Positions 47,692-57,475 of a stretch of 64,000 nt of DNA are shown here, piece by piece. Under the pieces are notes generated by a model, which did no database searches, was not told the origin of the DNA, and saw nothing but the letters and a program-made list of their open reading frames with translations. Position numbers and translations under genes: made by a program. The stretch comes from Rhizobium sp. CC-YZS058. GTDB lineage: Bacteria > Pseudomonadota > Alphaproteobacteria > Rhizobiales > Rhizobiaceae. The stretch spans positions 310,001 to 374,000 of the forward strand of contig NZ_JAYESJ010000003.1 in NCBI RefSeq assembly GCF_034720595.1, in the 5' to 3' direction. Position 1 is the first letter of the stretch, and each line of letters opens with the position of its first letter.

Positions 47692-48510
47692 TCAGCTCTG
47701 TCGTTTCTGCGTGATCAAGGCGCTGATCTGGTCCACAACCTCGGGTGCCACGGGTTGATAGACCATCATCGTCAGGTCCGGCCGGCCCTCGACGCTGAAG
47801 CTCGAAAACTCCAGTTCGATCGTTCCGAGGGTCGCGTGATGCAGGCGCTTGATGCCGTCTCGGATGCCGGTGACCTCATTGTCGTCCCACATCGCCCTGA
47901 ACTCGGGGCTTGCGGTGCAAAGTTCGTCGACGAGCTGCGCGATCTCGCTTCCGGCGCCGGCGCGTGCGGCATCGGCCCGGAAGGCGCCGACGACGTAGCG
48001 CGCCACGGCGCGCCAATCGTCCTGCGCGGCGCGGACCCGCTCGTCGGCAAAGATCAGCCGCAGGATGTTGCGGCCGTCGCGCGGCAGCTTCGAATAATCG
48101 GTCAGGACCACCGTCGCCGCAAGGTTCCAGGCCAGCACGTCCCAGGTCGCGGTGCGAATGATGGCGGGGCTCAAGGGCATGGCGTCGAGCACATGCTGGA
48201 GACGCTGGCTGACAGCCTCGACCTGGCGATAGCGCTGCTCCGGTGGATGGCCGAAGGCGAGGATATGCAGGTGATCGCGCTCGGGGTCTGTCAACATCAG
48301 CCCTTTTGCCAGCCTGTCGAGCACGTCGGCGGAAGGCAGGCCGCCACGTCCCTGCTCCAGCCAGGTATACCAGGTGGCGCTGATGTTGGAGCGCTGGGCG
48401 ACTTCCTCCCGCCGCAGGCCCGGCACGCGCCGCCGTTCGGCCGGGAGGCCGAAGGCAGCGGGGTCGAGCCGCCTGCGCCGGTCCCGCAGGAAGGTGCTCA
48501 GCGCATTCAT
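47692..48510 (-). CDS. XRE-type HTH regulator with MmyB-like ligand domain
   Basis: A 272-residue regulator. The N-terminal helix-turn-helix shows FLRDRRRRLDPAAFGL, RVPGLRREEVAQRSNISATW and YTWLEQGRGGLPSADVLDRL, as in the MmyB family, whose C-terminal PAS-like domain (about 110-270; WDVLAWNLAATVVLTDYSKL) binds fatty-acid-like ligands in known structures. ATG 48510 is used rather than TTG 48531. Divergent from the NAD(P)-binding protein at 48622, a common arrangement in which the regulator controls the dehydrogenase-like neighbour. Confidence 0.9.
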   Translation of the reverse strand: MNALSTFLRDRRRRLDPAAFGLPAERRRVPGLRREEVAQRSNISATWYTWLEQGRGGLPSADVLDRLAKGLMLTDPERDHLHILAFGHPPEQRYRQVEAVSQRLQHVLDAMPLSPAIIRTATWDVLAWNLAATVVLTDYSKLPRDGRNILRLIFADERVRAAQDDWRAVARYVVGAFRADAARAGAGSEIAQLVDELCTASPEFRAMWDDNEVTGIRDGIKRLHHATLGTIELEFSSFSVEGRPDLTMMVYQPVAPEVVDQISALITQKRQS

Positions 48511-48621
48511 CTTGCTGGGAGGCTCACGCAAACGGGTAGCTCCTATACTAGGATAAGATCACGTCTTTCATGGAACAGAGTGACAGTGCGAGGTGATCTC
48601 CGTCAAGACAGGAGATCAGTC

Positions 48622-49518
48622 ATGCATGTTTATCTGACCGGCGCGACCGGCTTTATCGGCTCGCGCGTCATCGACCAGTTGCTCGAAGCGGGGCATCAGG
48701 TGACGGGATCGACACGGTCCGAAGAGGGGGCTCGCCGCCTGGCCAAGCGGGGCGTGACGCCCTATTCCGCGACGCTCGAAGATCCTGCGGCGCTTGCGCG
48801 CGGCGCGGAGCAGGCGGATGCCGTCATCCACACGGCCTTCGACCACGAATTCGTCAATTTCGCCGCCAATTGCGAAAAGGACCGCCGTGTGATTTCCGCC
48901 CTTGGCGCGGTCTTGCGCGGCTCCAGCCGGCCGATCCTGATCACGTCCGGCGTGGGCATGGGCGACCCGGGGGACGGCAGTCTGGCGCGGGAGGAGGTCT
49001 TCAACCGGTCGCACAGCATGCCCCGCGTCGCCTCCGAGCTGGCAGGTCAGGATCTGCTGGACGCCGGCGTCAATCTCGGTGTCGTGCGCCTTCCGCAGGT
49101 TCATGATCCGGTCAAGCAGGGCCTGATTACGCCATACATCGATTTGGCGCGGGAGAAGGGCACGGTGGCCTATATCGCGGACGGAGCCAACCGTTTCGCG
49201 GCCGCTCCGGTCGAGGATGTCGCACGGCTTTATGTCAGCGCACTCGAACGCGCGGCGCCGGGGGCGCGCTACCATGCGGTGGCGGAGGAAGGGGTCGCGC
49301 TGCGCGAAATCGCCGAGGTCGTGGCCGCCGGCATGGGGCTGCCGGCCGTTTCTCTTTCGCCGGATGAGGCCCGCACGCATTTCGGCTGGTTCGCGATGTT
49401 CGCTGCGGCGAACTTCGCCGCATCCGGCGCCTGGACGAAGCAGACGCTTGGCTGGCAGCCAAAAGGCCCGTCACTTCTCGAAAACCTGCGCAGGATGGAC
49501 TATGCGCCGGTGGCTTGA
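48622..49518 (+). CDS. NAD(P)-binding SDR-type (atypical/extended) protein
   Basis: A 298-residue Rossmann protein. The N-terminal VYLTGATGFIGSRVIDQLL is the TGxxGxxG cofactor loop of extended or atypical SDRs; DAVIHTAFDHEFVN and ILITSGVGMGD follow as core strands. The classical YxxxK pair is not obvious, so it may be a reductase of altered chemistry or a cofactor-binding regulator. AGGAGATCAGTC precedes ATG 48622. Divergent from the MmyB-like regulator. Substrate unknown. Confidence 0.88.
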   Translation: MHVYLTGATGFIGSRVIDQLLEAGHQVTGSTRSEEGARRLAKRGVTPYSATLEDPAALARGAEQADAVIHTAFDHEFVNFAANCEKDRRVISALGAVLRGSSRPILITSGVGMGDPGDGSLAREEVFNRSHSMPRVASELAGQDLLDAGVNLGVVRLPQVHDPVKQGLITPYIDLAREKGTVAYIADGANRFAAAPVEDVARLYVSALERAAPGARYHAVAEEGVALREIAEVVAAGMGLPAVSLSPDEARTHFGWFAMFAAANFAASGAWTKQTLGWQPKGPSLLENLRRMDYAPVA

Positions 49519-49548
49519 GGGGTGAGGACGACGCTCAGGCGAGGCGCC

Positions 49549-50124
49549 CTATGTCAGGTCGTGCAGCGCCTTGCCGAGCGGCGGTCCGATCTCGAATTGC
49601 GAGAAGCGAACGTCGAGGCCCGCGCGTTCCGGCGTGCAGCACATCGGCCCGACCTGATAGTGCGCGGCGACAGGGAAGGGGCAGAGGCGCAAAAGCGGCC
49701 AGCGCTTCCCGTCCGGAGAGCACTGCAGGCGCAGGACGCCTTGCGATACCGTGACACGCAGGAAGAAGTCTGATGGATCGCCTTGGTAGGGGGTCGACGT
49801 CCAGTCGGAACGTCCCAGCGTCAGCACGCTGCCGATGCAGGCGCTGCCATCCGATAGCTCGATCCCCGCCTTGATCCACCGCGTCTCATCGATGCGCAGC
49901 ATGATCTCTGCCTGGTCGTAGAGCGCCTCATAGCACGCCTGGATCCGCAGGCTCGCGGTGAAGTCCCCCTCCCAGGATGCCGCGAAGAAATGGCCGTTGT
50001 CGTGGGTGAAGCCGTAGTACGTCTCCCGCCAGAAATCGGTCTTTTCGTCGGTGGTGACCGACAGAACCTCGTCCTCTAGAGACCAGATGCGCGGCTCGTT
50101 CTGCCATGTGCACAGATTAAACAA
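49549..50124 (-). CDS. DUF1349 family protein with TTG start
   Basis: A 191-residue protein of a concanavalin-like beta-sandwich family. Its usual opening (FNLCTWQNEPRIWSLEDEVL), central FWRETYYGFTHDNGHFF and DQAEIMLRIDETRWIKAGIE, and VGPMCCTPERAGLDVRFSQF near the end are present. The start is set by the ribosome site: GGAGGA (50131-50136, minus strand) lies six bases before TTG 50124, after which the family sequence begins at once; the longer frame to 50178 has no such site. Function not established; homologues are often called glycan- or enolase-related without proof. Confidence 0.83.
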   Translation of the reverse strand: MFNLCTWQNEPRIWSLEDEVLSVTTDEKTDFWRETYYGFTHDNGHFFAASWEGDFTASLRIQACYEALYDQAEIMLRIDETRWIKAGIELSDGSACIGSVLTLGRSDWTSTPYQGDPSDFFLRVTVSQGVLRLQCSPDGKRWPLLRLCPFPVAAHYQVGPMCCTPERAGLDVRFSQFEIGPPLGKALHDLT

Positions 50125-50204
50125 CGCCTGTCCTCCCGCCTGTTTCCGCCTGCTGCGAGCCACTATCGGGCAGATCATGCGCCGACATCAAGGGTGTGAT
50201 GCAC

Positions 50205-51977
50205 CTATTGGATCGGCCAGACGAACATCAGCGCCGGGATCGAGACCAGGATGATGATGAGCGAGAGCGGCAGGCCAAGACGCGGATAATCGGAAAACTT
50301 GTAGCCGCCGGGCCCGAAGACAAGCGTGTTGCACTGATGACCGACGGGCGTCAGGAAGTCCGATCCGGCGCCGATGGCGACGGCCATGAGGAAGGGTTCG
50401 GGACGGAAGCCGAGATTGGTGGCAAAGGTCGCCGCGATCGGCCCCATCACCAGCACCGTCGCCGCATTGTTGAGGAAGGGCGTGACGGCCATGGCGGTAA
50501 TGAGGATGAGCGCAAGCGCCGCCCAGGGTGGAAGGCTGGCCGCCACGCCGCCGAGCCAGCTTGCGATCAGATCGCTCGCGCCGGTGCTGCGCAGCGAGTC
50601 GGAAACGGGAATGAGAGCCGCGAGCATGATCAGGATCGGTCCGTCGACCGATTTATAGATGTCGCGCAGCGGAATGGCCTTGAAGATGACCATGCCGAGC
50701 GCCGCGGCGAAGAAGGCGACCGAGACGGGCGCGATACCGACGGCCGTTGCCGCCATGGCAAGCGCCAGGATGATGAGCGGGATGAAGGCGCGGCGCTGTG
50801 TGCCGAGCAGAACCTCGCGCTGGGCAAGGGGCAGCAGCGAGAGATCCTGCAGGATCGTCGTCAGGCTGGCGGGGCTGCCCTGGAGAACGAGAACATCGCC
50901 CGGCGCGATTGTCAGGCTGCCCAACCTCTCCTTCAACCGTTCGCCGCGTCGGCTGATGGCGATCAGATTGACGCCGCGCGTGTAGGAGAGAGCCAGCGCC
51001 TTGGCGGACGACCCTGCGAGCGGGGACTCCTGCGTGACGATCGCTTCCAGCGCGGTCAGGTCCGCCGGTCCTTCAGGCGTCTTGTCCAGCGGTTTGCCGG
51101 AGAGTTTCAGCGAACCGCCGGACACGACGCGATCGATCGCTGCGGACGACCCTTCGAGCAGAACGACATCATCCTGCCGCAGCGTCAGATCCGGGAAGGG
51201 AGCCATGCGGGTCGCACCGCGCAGAACGGCGCTGGCCACCACCTCGCCGTCGCCGAGGCTGAGAAGATCGCTCAGGGCCTTGCCGAGCAGCGGCGACTCC
51301 TCGGCGATCGACACTTCGCTCACGTAGTTCTTGATCTCGACGGCATCCTCGATCGAACCGCCCTGCTTGGTGCGGCTCGGGACCAGCCAGTGGAAGAACA
51401 GCAGGAAGGAGATGCCGACCAGCGCCAGCATGCCGCCGACGGGCGTGAAGTCGAACATGGTGAAAGGCGTGCCCGTCAGTTCCTGTCTCAGCCGGGAAAC
51501 GACAATGTTCGGAGAAGTGCCGATCTGCGTCATCAGTCCGCCGAGCAGGGCCGCGAAAGCCATCGGCATCAGATATTTGGACGGCGACGCGCCGGATTTC
51601 TTGGCGAACTGGAAGGCGACCGGCATCATGATCGCCAGGGCGCCGATGTTCTTGATGAAGGCGGAGAGGAGCGCGACCACGATCATCAGCAGCGCCAGCT
51701 GCGTATGCAGCGTGTTCAGGTTCGGGAAGAATTTCTTGATCAGGATATCGACCACACCGGAGCGGGCGACGCCGGCGCTAACCACGAGCGCGCTGCCGAC
51801 GATGATGACGATATCGTCCGAGAAGCCCGAGAAGGCCTTGTCGGCCGGCACGATCCCGACGGCGACGGCAACGAGGAGGGCGGAGCAGGCGACGATGTCG
51901 TAGCGGAACCGATCCCAGATGAACACGACCATCATTGCGGCAATGACGGCAAAGGCGAGGATCTGCGGCGTTGTCAT
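50205..51977 (-). CDS. SLC13-family permease with two TrkA_C (RCK_C) domains
   Basis: A 590-residue membrane protein. The N-terminal half has about five spans and the re-entrant SGFSDDIVIIVGSALVVSAG and GGLMTQIGTSPNIVVSRL segments of DASS/SLC13 carriers. Two soluble TrkA_C domains follow in the middle (about 205-290 and 293-375; for example LGKALSDLLSLGDGEVVASA and SYTRGVNLIAISRRGERL). The second half repeats the transport fold with TPFLNNAATVLVMGPIAA and FLTPVGHQCNTLVFG. Such proteins carry sulfate, silicate-like or dicarboxylate anions. Downstream of phnM on the same strand with a 147-base gap; a phosphate or phosphonate link is possible only by position. Confidence 0.9.
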   Translation of the reverse strand: MTTPQILAFAVIAAMMVVFIWDRFRYDIVACSALLVAVAVGIVPADKAFSGFSDDIVIIVGSALVVSAGVARSGVVDILIKKFFPNLNTLHTQLALLMIVVALLSAFIKNIGALAIMMPVAFQFAKKSGASPSKYLMPMAFAALLGGLMTQIGTSPNIVVSRLRQELTGTPFTMFDFTPVGGMLALVGISFLLFFHWLVPSRTKQGGSIEDAVEIKNYVSEVSIAEESPLLGKALSDLLSLGDGEVVASAVLRGATRMAPFPDLTLRQDDVVLLEGSSAAIDRVVSGGSLKLSGKPLDKTPEGPADLTALEAIVTQESPLAGSSAKALALSYTRGVNLIAISRRGERLKERLGSLTIAPGDVLVLQGSPASLTTILQDLSLLPLAQREVLLGTQRRAFIPLIILALAMAATAVGIAPVSVAFFAAALGMVIFKAIPLRDIYKSVDGPILIMLAALIPVSDSLRSTGASDLIASWLGGVAASLPPWAALALILITAMAVTPFLNNAATVLVMGPIAATFATNLGFRPEPFLMAVAIGAGSDFLTPVGHQCNTLVFGPGGYKFSDYPRLGLPLSLIIILVSIPALMFVWPIQ

Positions 51978-52124
51978 GAAGAACCATGCTGGGAGGCTGA
52001 GAGCCGAAGGCCATCAGGCGCGCGACGGCGCTGCCCTAAACAATGCGCGTCCCAACTGGTTCCGGCAAGCACCCTCGTAAGCTGAAGATGACGTCCGCTG
52101 CCGGAAACGTCGTCGCACCGCAGC

Positions 52125-53264
52125 CTAGCAGACCCGCACTCCCTCGCGCCAGACGCCTGAGACGAGCGGCGGACGGTCAGGCGTTGTCCGCACGCGGATG
52201 AGATCGGCGCGACGGCCGATTTCGATCCGGCCACGGTCGTCGAGCCCGGCAGCTTCCGCTGGATTGGCGGTCACCAGCCCGACTGCGGCGGGGAGGTTCA
52301 TGAGGCCCCGCTCGGCCAGCAGGAACACGGCCTGGAGGAGGCTGAAGGGCACATAGTCGGAGGAGAGGATGTCGAGCGCGTCGTCGGCCAGAAGGTCAAG
52401 CGCCGAGACATTGCCGGAATGCGACCCCCCACGCACTACATTGGGCGCTCCCATCAGCACCTGCAGGCCATGGGCGCGGGAAAGGGTTGCCGCTTCGCGT
52501 GTCGTCGGGAATTCGGCGAGCGCGATACCGAGCGTGATACCCTCCGCCACGTGGTCCGCCGTCGCATCGTCATGCGAGGCGATGGCGATGCCCGCGGCCC
52601 GGCAGCGCTCGGCAAGCATCGCGCGGTGTCGATCGGAATAGAGCGCGGAGTCGGCCAGTCGGCGCTGGCTGAAGGCCTCGAATTCGACATCCGACAGCTT
52701 CTTCTTGCCCTGATAATAGATCCTGTAGGCCTCCAGGCTGACGAACTGACGCTGGCCCGGCGCATGGTCCATCAGCGAGGCAAGCCGGACGCGGCTGTTG
52801 CCGCTGATCTCGTCGAACCGTTCGACGACGTCGGGGACCGAAACCTCGCAGCGCAGATGAATGAAATGCTCGGCCCGCAGGCGGCCCGCTGCCTCGGCGG
52901 CGGAGATGGTTTCGGCCATGGCGGCCATGTCCGCCGAGCCGAGCTCGGTGTCGCCGTCAAGGCCCACCCGCAGTGCATCGAAGACCGTGGTGATGCCCGA
53001 GCTCGCGATCTGCCCGTCATGGGCCTGCAAAGCGGCCTCCATGTTCCAGCGGACCTTGGGCCGCGGCTGGAAATGGGTTTCCAGATGGTCGGTATGCAGC
53101 TCGACGCAGCCCGGCATCAGAACATCGCCCCCAAGATCGATGCCGCGGGTCGAGGAAGAGCTGTCGATCTCGGCAATCCGCCCGTCGCGCACCAGAAGGC
53201 TGCCGGTGAAGCTCTCCTCGGGCAGGACGAGCGTGCAATTGGTGAAGATGGTTTCAGCGGACAT
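52125..53264 (-). CDS. phnM: ribosyl 1-methylphosphonate 5-triphosphate diphosphatase
   Basis: PhnM removes pyrophosphate from alpha-D-ribose-1-alkylphosphonate 5-triphosphate before C-P cleavage. A 379-residue amidohydrolase-fold protein: VLMPGCVELHTDHLETHFQP carries the His-x-Asp-His metal region (HTDHLE is the PhnM signature), IASHDDATADH and NVVRGGSHSGN complete the binuclear site, and LSSDYVPFSLLQAVF is conserved in PhnM. Last gene of the phn operon here, 28 bases after phnE. No phnN follows. Confidence 0.95.
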   Translation of the reverse strand: MSAETIFTNCTLVLPEESFTGSLLVRDGRIAEIDSSSSTRGIDLGGDVLMPGCVELHTDHLETHFQPRPKVRWNMEAALQAHDGQIASSGITTVFDALRVGLDGDTELGSADMAAMAETISAAEAAGRLRAEHFIHLRCEVSVPDVVERFDEISGNSRVRLASLMDHAPGQRQFVSLEAYRIYYQGKKKLSDVEFEAFSQRRLADSALYSDRHRAMLAERCRAAGIAIASHDDATADHVAEGITLGIALAEFPTTREAATLSRAHGLQVLMGAPNVVRGGSHSGNVSALDLLADDALDILSSDYVPFSLLQAVFLLAERGLMNLPAAVGLVTANPAEAAGLDDRGRIEIGRRADLIRVRTTPDRPPLVSGVWREGVRVC

Positions 53265-53292
53265 GGGCGACTCTTGAAGGACGGATACGGGA

Positions 53293-54102
53293 CTACAGGA
53301 CGAGTTTGCGCAGCTGCTGGGACAGAAGGTCCATCAGCGAGACGGTGATGACGACGATGACGAGGACGGCGGCGGCCTGCGAATAATAGAAGCCGCGAAT
53401 GGTCTCGAACATCACCTGCCCAATTCCGCCGGCGCCGATCAGGCCGAGCACGGTGGCAGAGCGGATGTTCGATTCCAGCCGGTAAAGGGAAAACGAGATC
53501 CAGAGCGGCAGGACCTGCGGAATGACGCCGAAGATTACCTGCTGCAGGCGCGAGGCGCCGGTGGTGCGGATGGCCTCCACAGGGCGTGGATCGATCGCCT
53601 CTACCGCTTCGGAGAAGAGTTTGGCGAGAATGCCGGTCGTGTGCACGAAGAGCGCCATGACACCCGCAAAGGGGCCAAGGCCGACGGCGACGACGAAGAG
53701 CACGGCGAAGACGACCTCATGGATGGCGCGGAAGAAATCCATGAGCCGGCGAACGGGCTGCAGCATCCACCAGGGCGCCATGTTGTGGGCGGAAAGAATG
53801 CCGAACGGAATGGACAGGAGGATGGCGAGAACCGTGCCCCACAGCGCGATCTGCACCGTGACGATCATCTCTTCGAGATAGTAGCGCCACTGGCCGAAAT
53901 CCGGCTGCAGGAAGCCGCTGGCATAATCGGCCATGTTGCCGGAATCGGTGAAAAGATAGGTCCAGCGGCTCATTTCCGCCGGTCCCCAGCTAAGGCCAAG
54001 GGCTGCGAGCAGCCCGGCGAGCAGAAGCAGGTTTCGCACACTGGAGCGGGAGGCCCGGGTCCGGCTGGCCGCTTCGGCATGGGTCAGGGTCGCGTGGCTC
54101 AT
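53293..54102 (-). CDS. phnE: phosphonate ABC transporter permease
   Basis: A 269-residue inner-membrane protein with about six spans. The EAA loop contacting PhnC is [40 protein letters not shown] and [20 protein letters not shown] are characteristic of PhnE. ATG 54102 is used; the longer frame to 54177 adds an unlikely Pro/Ala/Arg segment. Only one permease gene is present, so it must form a homodimer, unlike rhizobial systems with phnE1 and phnE2. Confidence 0.94.
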   Translation of the reverse strand: MSHATLTHAEAASRTRASRSSVRNLLLLAGLLAALGLSWGPAEMSRWTYLFTDSGNMADYASGFLQPDFGQWRYYLEEMIVTVQIALWGTVLAILLSIPFGILSAHNMAPWWMLQPVRRLMDFFRAIHEVVFAVLFVVAVGLGPFAGVMALFVHTTGILAKLFSEAVEAIDPRPVEAIRTTGASRLQQVIFGVIPQVLPLWISFSLYRLESNIRSATVLGLIGAGGIGQVMFETIRGFYYSQAAAVLVIVVITVSLMDLLSQQLRKLVL

Positions 54103-54178
54103 GGCATCGGCTCCGGTTGGGATCGCTGATCGGCGGCAGGGCGGGGAGGCAAGGGGCCTCCCCGCCGCCTCCGTCAAA

Positions 54179-55174
54179 TCAGCCCTTGGTGGCTGCGGCG
54201 AGTTCGGCCTCGTAGGCGGCCTTCTTCTCGTTGAGCGGCTTCAGCTGTTCGGCCTTGGCCTCGGCGGTGAGCGTCGCGTCGGCATTGATCTTTGCGATCG
54301 ACTTCGACACTTCCATGACCCGGATCGGCAGGAGCTGGCGGTCGTCGGAGGCGCGGAAGGGCGCCCATTTCAGCCCGGCCAGGATTTCCTTTTCCTTGGC
54401 CACGTCACCGGTCGACTTTTCGGTGCCGTAGGTCAGGAAGAAGTCGCGGATCTTGGTCTTGGTGGCATCCGGCAGATCCTTGCGCCAGACGATCGGGTCG
54501 GACGGGATCAGCGGCGAGCGCCAGATCTCGCGGACCTTCTCGAAGGCGGCCGGGTTGTTCTGCTTGATCAGCGCCATGTTCTCGGTGTTGTTGGCGGCGG
54601 CATCCACCTGACGGTTGGCGACCGCGAGCGCGTTGGTCTCGTGATTGGCATTGGTGACCGTCTTGAAGCAGGTCTTGGGATCGATGCCGCGGTTGCCGAA
54701 CACGAAGGTCATCGGCACGAGATAGCCGGAGGTCGAATTGACGTCGCCGAGACCGAAGCTCTTGGTCTTGTCGCAGGTCAGGAGCTCGTCGACCGTCTGG
54801 ATCGGGCTGTCCTTGGGCACGAGGATCACCGACCAGTAGCCCGGCTCGCCGCCCTTCGGCACGCTCTGTACGAAGATCTCGCCATCGGCGCGGTCGACCG
54901 CTTCCATGGCCGACTTGTTGCCATACCAGGCGACCTGCACCTTGTTGAAGCGCATGCCTTCGATGATGCCGGCATAGTCGGAGGCGAAGAAAGGCTTCAC
55001 ATCGAGGCCGGTCTTGGCCTTCATGTCGTCGAGCAGCGGCTGCCAGCTCGTCTTCAGGTTCTGCTGGCTCTCGGTCGAGATGATGCCGAAGTTCAGGGTC
55101 TCCTCCGCGAGCGCCGCCGAGGACAGGGTGAGGGCGACGGACATCGCCGCCATGCTTTTCAGGATCGCGTTCAT
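54179..55174 (-). CDS. phnD: phosphonate-binding periplasmic protein
   Basis: A 331-residue precursor with signal peptide (cleavage after ALA, about residue 23). [20 protein letters not shown] opens the mature type II binding fold, [16 protein letters not shown] and [14 protein letters not shown] are the PhnD ligand segments, and the Lys-rich C-terminal helix ([20 protein letters not shown]) is as in E. coli PhnD. Captures alkylphosphonates for PhnCE. 26 bases after phnC, 76 before phnE. Confidence 0.95.
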   Translation of the reverse strand: MNAILKSMAAMSVALTLSSAALAEETLNFGIISTESQQNLKTSWQPLLDDMKAKTGLDVKPFFASDYAGIIEGMRFNKVQVAWYGNKSAMEAVDRADGEIFVQSVPKGGEPGYWSVILVPKDSPIQTVDELLTCDKTKSFGLGDVNSTSGYLVPMTFVFGNRGIDPKTCFKTVTNANHETNALAVANRQVDAAANNTENMALIKQNNPAAFEKVREIWRSPLIPSDPIVWRKDLPDATKTKIRDFFLTYGTEKSTGDVAKEKEILAGLKWAPFRASDDRQLLPIRVMEVSKSIAKINADATLTAEAKAEQLKPLNEKKAAYEAELAAATKG

Positions 55175-55200
55175 TTTCGTCTCCGGTGGTGTCGTTGGTC

Positions 55201-56040
55201 TCAGGCCGGGATCAGCCCCGGCTGCAGCTGCTTCGGTCCTGCCGTGGCAGGGGCCGACAGATCCGCCGGTCCATCCGGCAGAACGAGTTCTTCCGAGGCG
55301 GCGCCGTAGAGCTCGGCCAGGAAGCTGTTGGAAAGCGCGGTCGAGGGGCCGTCATAGACGATCGCGCCGTCCCGCATGGCGATGGTGCGCCGGCAATAGC
55401 GCCGCGCATATTCGACCTGGTGGAGCGAGACGAGCACGGTGATGCCGTCTTTCACGTTGATGTCGGAGAGCACATCCATCACCCGCCGCGCGGCCGATGG
55501 ATCGAGCGCGGAAATCGGTTCGTCGGCAATCAGGATCTGCGCTTCCTGCACGAGGCAGCGGGCAATGGCCGCGCGCTGCTGCTGCCCGCCCGACAAGGTC
55601 GAGGCGCGCTGGGCGGCGACCTGGGGAATGCCGACCCGGGCGAGCGCGGCCTGCGCGCTGTCCTTCTCCACCCGGTTGAACAGGCCGAAGGTGCCCCGCC
55701 AGCGCGGGCAGCGGCCGAGATGACCGATGAGCACGTTGGTCAGCACCGAGAGGCGGCCGACGAGATTGAATTGCTGGAAGATGACCGCAACGCGGCCACG
55801 CCGCGCCCGGCGGATGAAACGGCCGCCGCTCTGCGTCAGCTCATCCAGAATGGTGATCCGCCCGCTCCCCTGATCGGCCGCTTCGAGCCCGGCGATATGG
55901 CGGATCAGCGTGCTCTTGCCGGAGCCGGAGGCGCCGATCAGCGCCACCATCTCGCCGCGTTCGAGCTCCAGGCTGACGGCCTTGAGAGCCTGCGTATGAC
56001 CATAGGTCTTCGACAGACCGGAAACAGCGATCGCACTCAT
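55201..56040 (-). CDS. phnC: phosphonate ABC transporter ATPase
   Basis: A 279-residue ATPase. Walker [11 protein letters not shown] loop [20 protein letters not shown] (the LVxxLSVLxNVLxG stretch typical of PhnC), signature [15 protein letters not shown] and Walker [14 protein letters not shown]. Its start overlaps the stop of the hexapeptide acyltransferase gene by four bases. Energises phosphonate uptake with PhnD and PhnE. About 20 residues longer at the C terminus than E. coli PhnC. Confidence 0.95.
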   Translation of the reverse strand: MSAIAVSGLSKTYGHTQALKAVSLELERGEMVALIGASGSGKSTLIRHIAGLEAADQGSGRITILDELTQSGGRFIRRARRGRVAVIFQQFNLVGRLSVLTNVLIGHLGRCPRWRGTFGLFNRVEKDSAQAALARVGIPQVAAQRASTLSGGQQQRAAIARCLVQEAQILIADEPISALDPSAARRVMDVLSDINVKDGITVLVSLHQVEYARRYCRRTIAMRDGAIVYDGPSTALSNSFLAELYGAASEELVLPDGPADLSAPATAGPKQLQPGLIPA

Positions 56041-56741
56041 GCGGCATCCCCCTCGTTTCCGGCTATTGTCGCGCCGTTCCTCACGGCATGATGAAGGTTG
56101 GGTAACGGTTCGATGACATCTGCGCTGTCATGGCGGTCGACGAAGGCTTCCGCCGACAGGGTGCGGAAATCGGCGAGAGCCCGTTCGAGCGCGTCATGCG
56201 GCCAGTCCCACCAGGCGAGCCGGTCCATGCGCGCGCCGAGCGCTGCGGGAAAGCGCGGCTTGATCAGCCGGGCCGGCACGCCGCCGACGATCGTATAGGG
56301 CGCGACATCGCGGGAGACGACGGCGTCGGCCCCGATCACCGCGCCATTGCCGATCGTGACGCCGGACAGCACGGTTGCACCATGGCCGATCCAGACATCA
56401 TGCCCGATCACCACCCGCCGCGCCCGCCGCCACTCGAAGAACTCAGCCTCGTTTTCTGCGCCGTCGAAATAGTCCGCGGCACGATAGGTGAAATGATGCA
56501 GCGTCGCCCGCCAGGTTGGATGGTTGGGGGCGTTGATGCGCACCGCGGAGGCGATGTTGGCGAACTTGCCGATCGTGGCACACCAGATCGCGCAGTCCTC
56601 CATCACGTAGGAATAGTCGCCGAGTTCGGTCTCGGAGAGGCGTGCGCCGGACGCCACTTCGGTGAAGCGACCGAGCGTCGACTGGCTGATTTCCGCTGTC
56701 GCGTCGACATGGGGTTTAAACGCGCTGAGCTTCGGCATCAT
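56037..56741 (-). CDS. phosphonate-operon hexapeptide-repeat acyltransferase
   Basis: A 234-residue left-handed beta-helix transferase. Hexapeptide repeats are visible in [20 protein letters not shown] and [20 protein letters not shown], then [20 protein letters not shown] and [13 protein letters not shown], as in chloramphenicol-acetyltransferase-like xenobiotic acyltransferases. It is the type found inside many C-P lyase operons and sometimes called phnO, though unrelated to the GNAT-type PhnO. Overlaps both phnL and phnC by four bases. It probably acetylates an aminoalkylphosphonate or a pathway intermediate; this is inference from context. Confidence 0.88.
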   Translation of the reverse strand: MMPKLSAFKPHVDATAEISQSTLGRFTEVASGARLSETELGDYSYVMEDCAIWCATIGKFANIASAVRINAPNHPTWRATLHHFTYRAADYFDGAENEAEFFEWRRARRVVIGHDVWIGHGATVLSGVTIGNGAVIGADAVVSRDVAPYTIVGGVPARLIKPRFPAALGARMDRLAWWDWPHDALERALADFRTLSAEAFVDRHDSADVIEPLPNLHHAVRNGATIAGNEGDAA

Positions 56742-57472
56742 GCAGCCCTCCGGGCGGAAAAGGCGGAGACGTCGATGGTGCGGGTCGCCACCGCATCGCG
56801 CACCGGCTGGTCGTGGAAGATGCCGAGGATCGCCGTGCCCAAGGCGAGCTTCTCGCGGATCATTGCGATGACCACATCGCGATTGACCGGGTCGAGCGAC
56901 GCCGTCGGCTCGTCGAGGAGCAGGATCGGGTGGTCGGTGATGAAGCCGCGTGCGATGTTGACGCGCTGCCTCTCACCGCCCGAGAAGGTGGCTGGCGGCA
57001 GCGAGAACAGCGGCTCGGGCAGGTGCAGGCGGTGCAGCAGCGTGGCGGCCCGCGCCCGCGCCTTCTCCCGGTCCACGCCGCGTGCGACCAGCGGTTCCGC
57101 CACCACATCGAGGGCGGCCACGCGCGGAACGGCGCGCAGGAACTGGCTGACATAGCCGATCGACGACTGCCTCAGGGACAGGACGAGATGCGGATCGCCG
57201 GCGCCGAGATCGCGCGGCGCGCCGGCGCCGTCACGGATCAGGATCGCGCCGCGGTCGATGGCATAGTTGCCGTAGACCATGCGCAGGATCGAGGACTTGC
57301 CGATGCCGGAGGGGCCGCCGAGGACGACGCACTCACCGGCCGAGAGATCGAAGGCGACATGATCGACAACCGGCAGCCGCAGGCCGCCGCGCAGATGCAT
57401 GGTGAAGGATTTGGCGACATCGCGCAGGCTGAGCACGGCATCGTCCGGCATGGGAAGGACGGGAGACGACAT
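56738..57472 (-). CDS. phnL: C-P lyase system protein PhnL
   Basis: A 244-residue ABC-type ATPase that is not a transporter subunit but part of the C-P lyase assembly. Walker [11 protein letters not shown], signature [15 protein letters not shown], Walker [14 protein letters not shown]. The segment [20 protein letters not shown] and the MVYGNY stretch are PhnL-specific. Overlaps the acyltransferase start by four bases and sits three bases after phnK. Confidence 0.95.
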   Translation of the reverse strand: MSSPVLPMPDDAVLSLRDVAKSFTMHLRGGLRLPVVDHVAFDLSAGECVVLGGPSGIGKSSILRMVYGNYAIDRGAILIRDGAGAPRDLGAGDPHLVLSLRQSSIGYVSQFLRAVPRVAALDVVAEPLVARGVDREKARARAATLLHRLHLPEPLFSLPPATFSGGERQRVNIARGFITDHPILLLDEPTASLDPVNRDVVIAMIREKLALGTAILGIFHDQPVRDAVATRTIDVSAFSARRAA

Positions 57473-57475
57473 GGT

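Noticed and set aside
47683..49518. A 611-residue fusion protein starting at 47683
   Set aside because: The first 313 codons are antisense to the MmyB-like regulator; the Rossmann protein starts at ATG 48622 with its own ribosome site.
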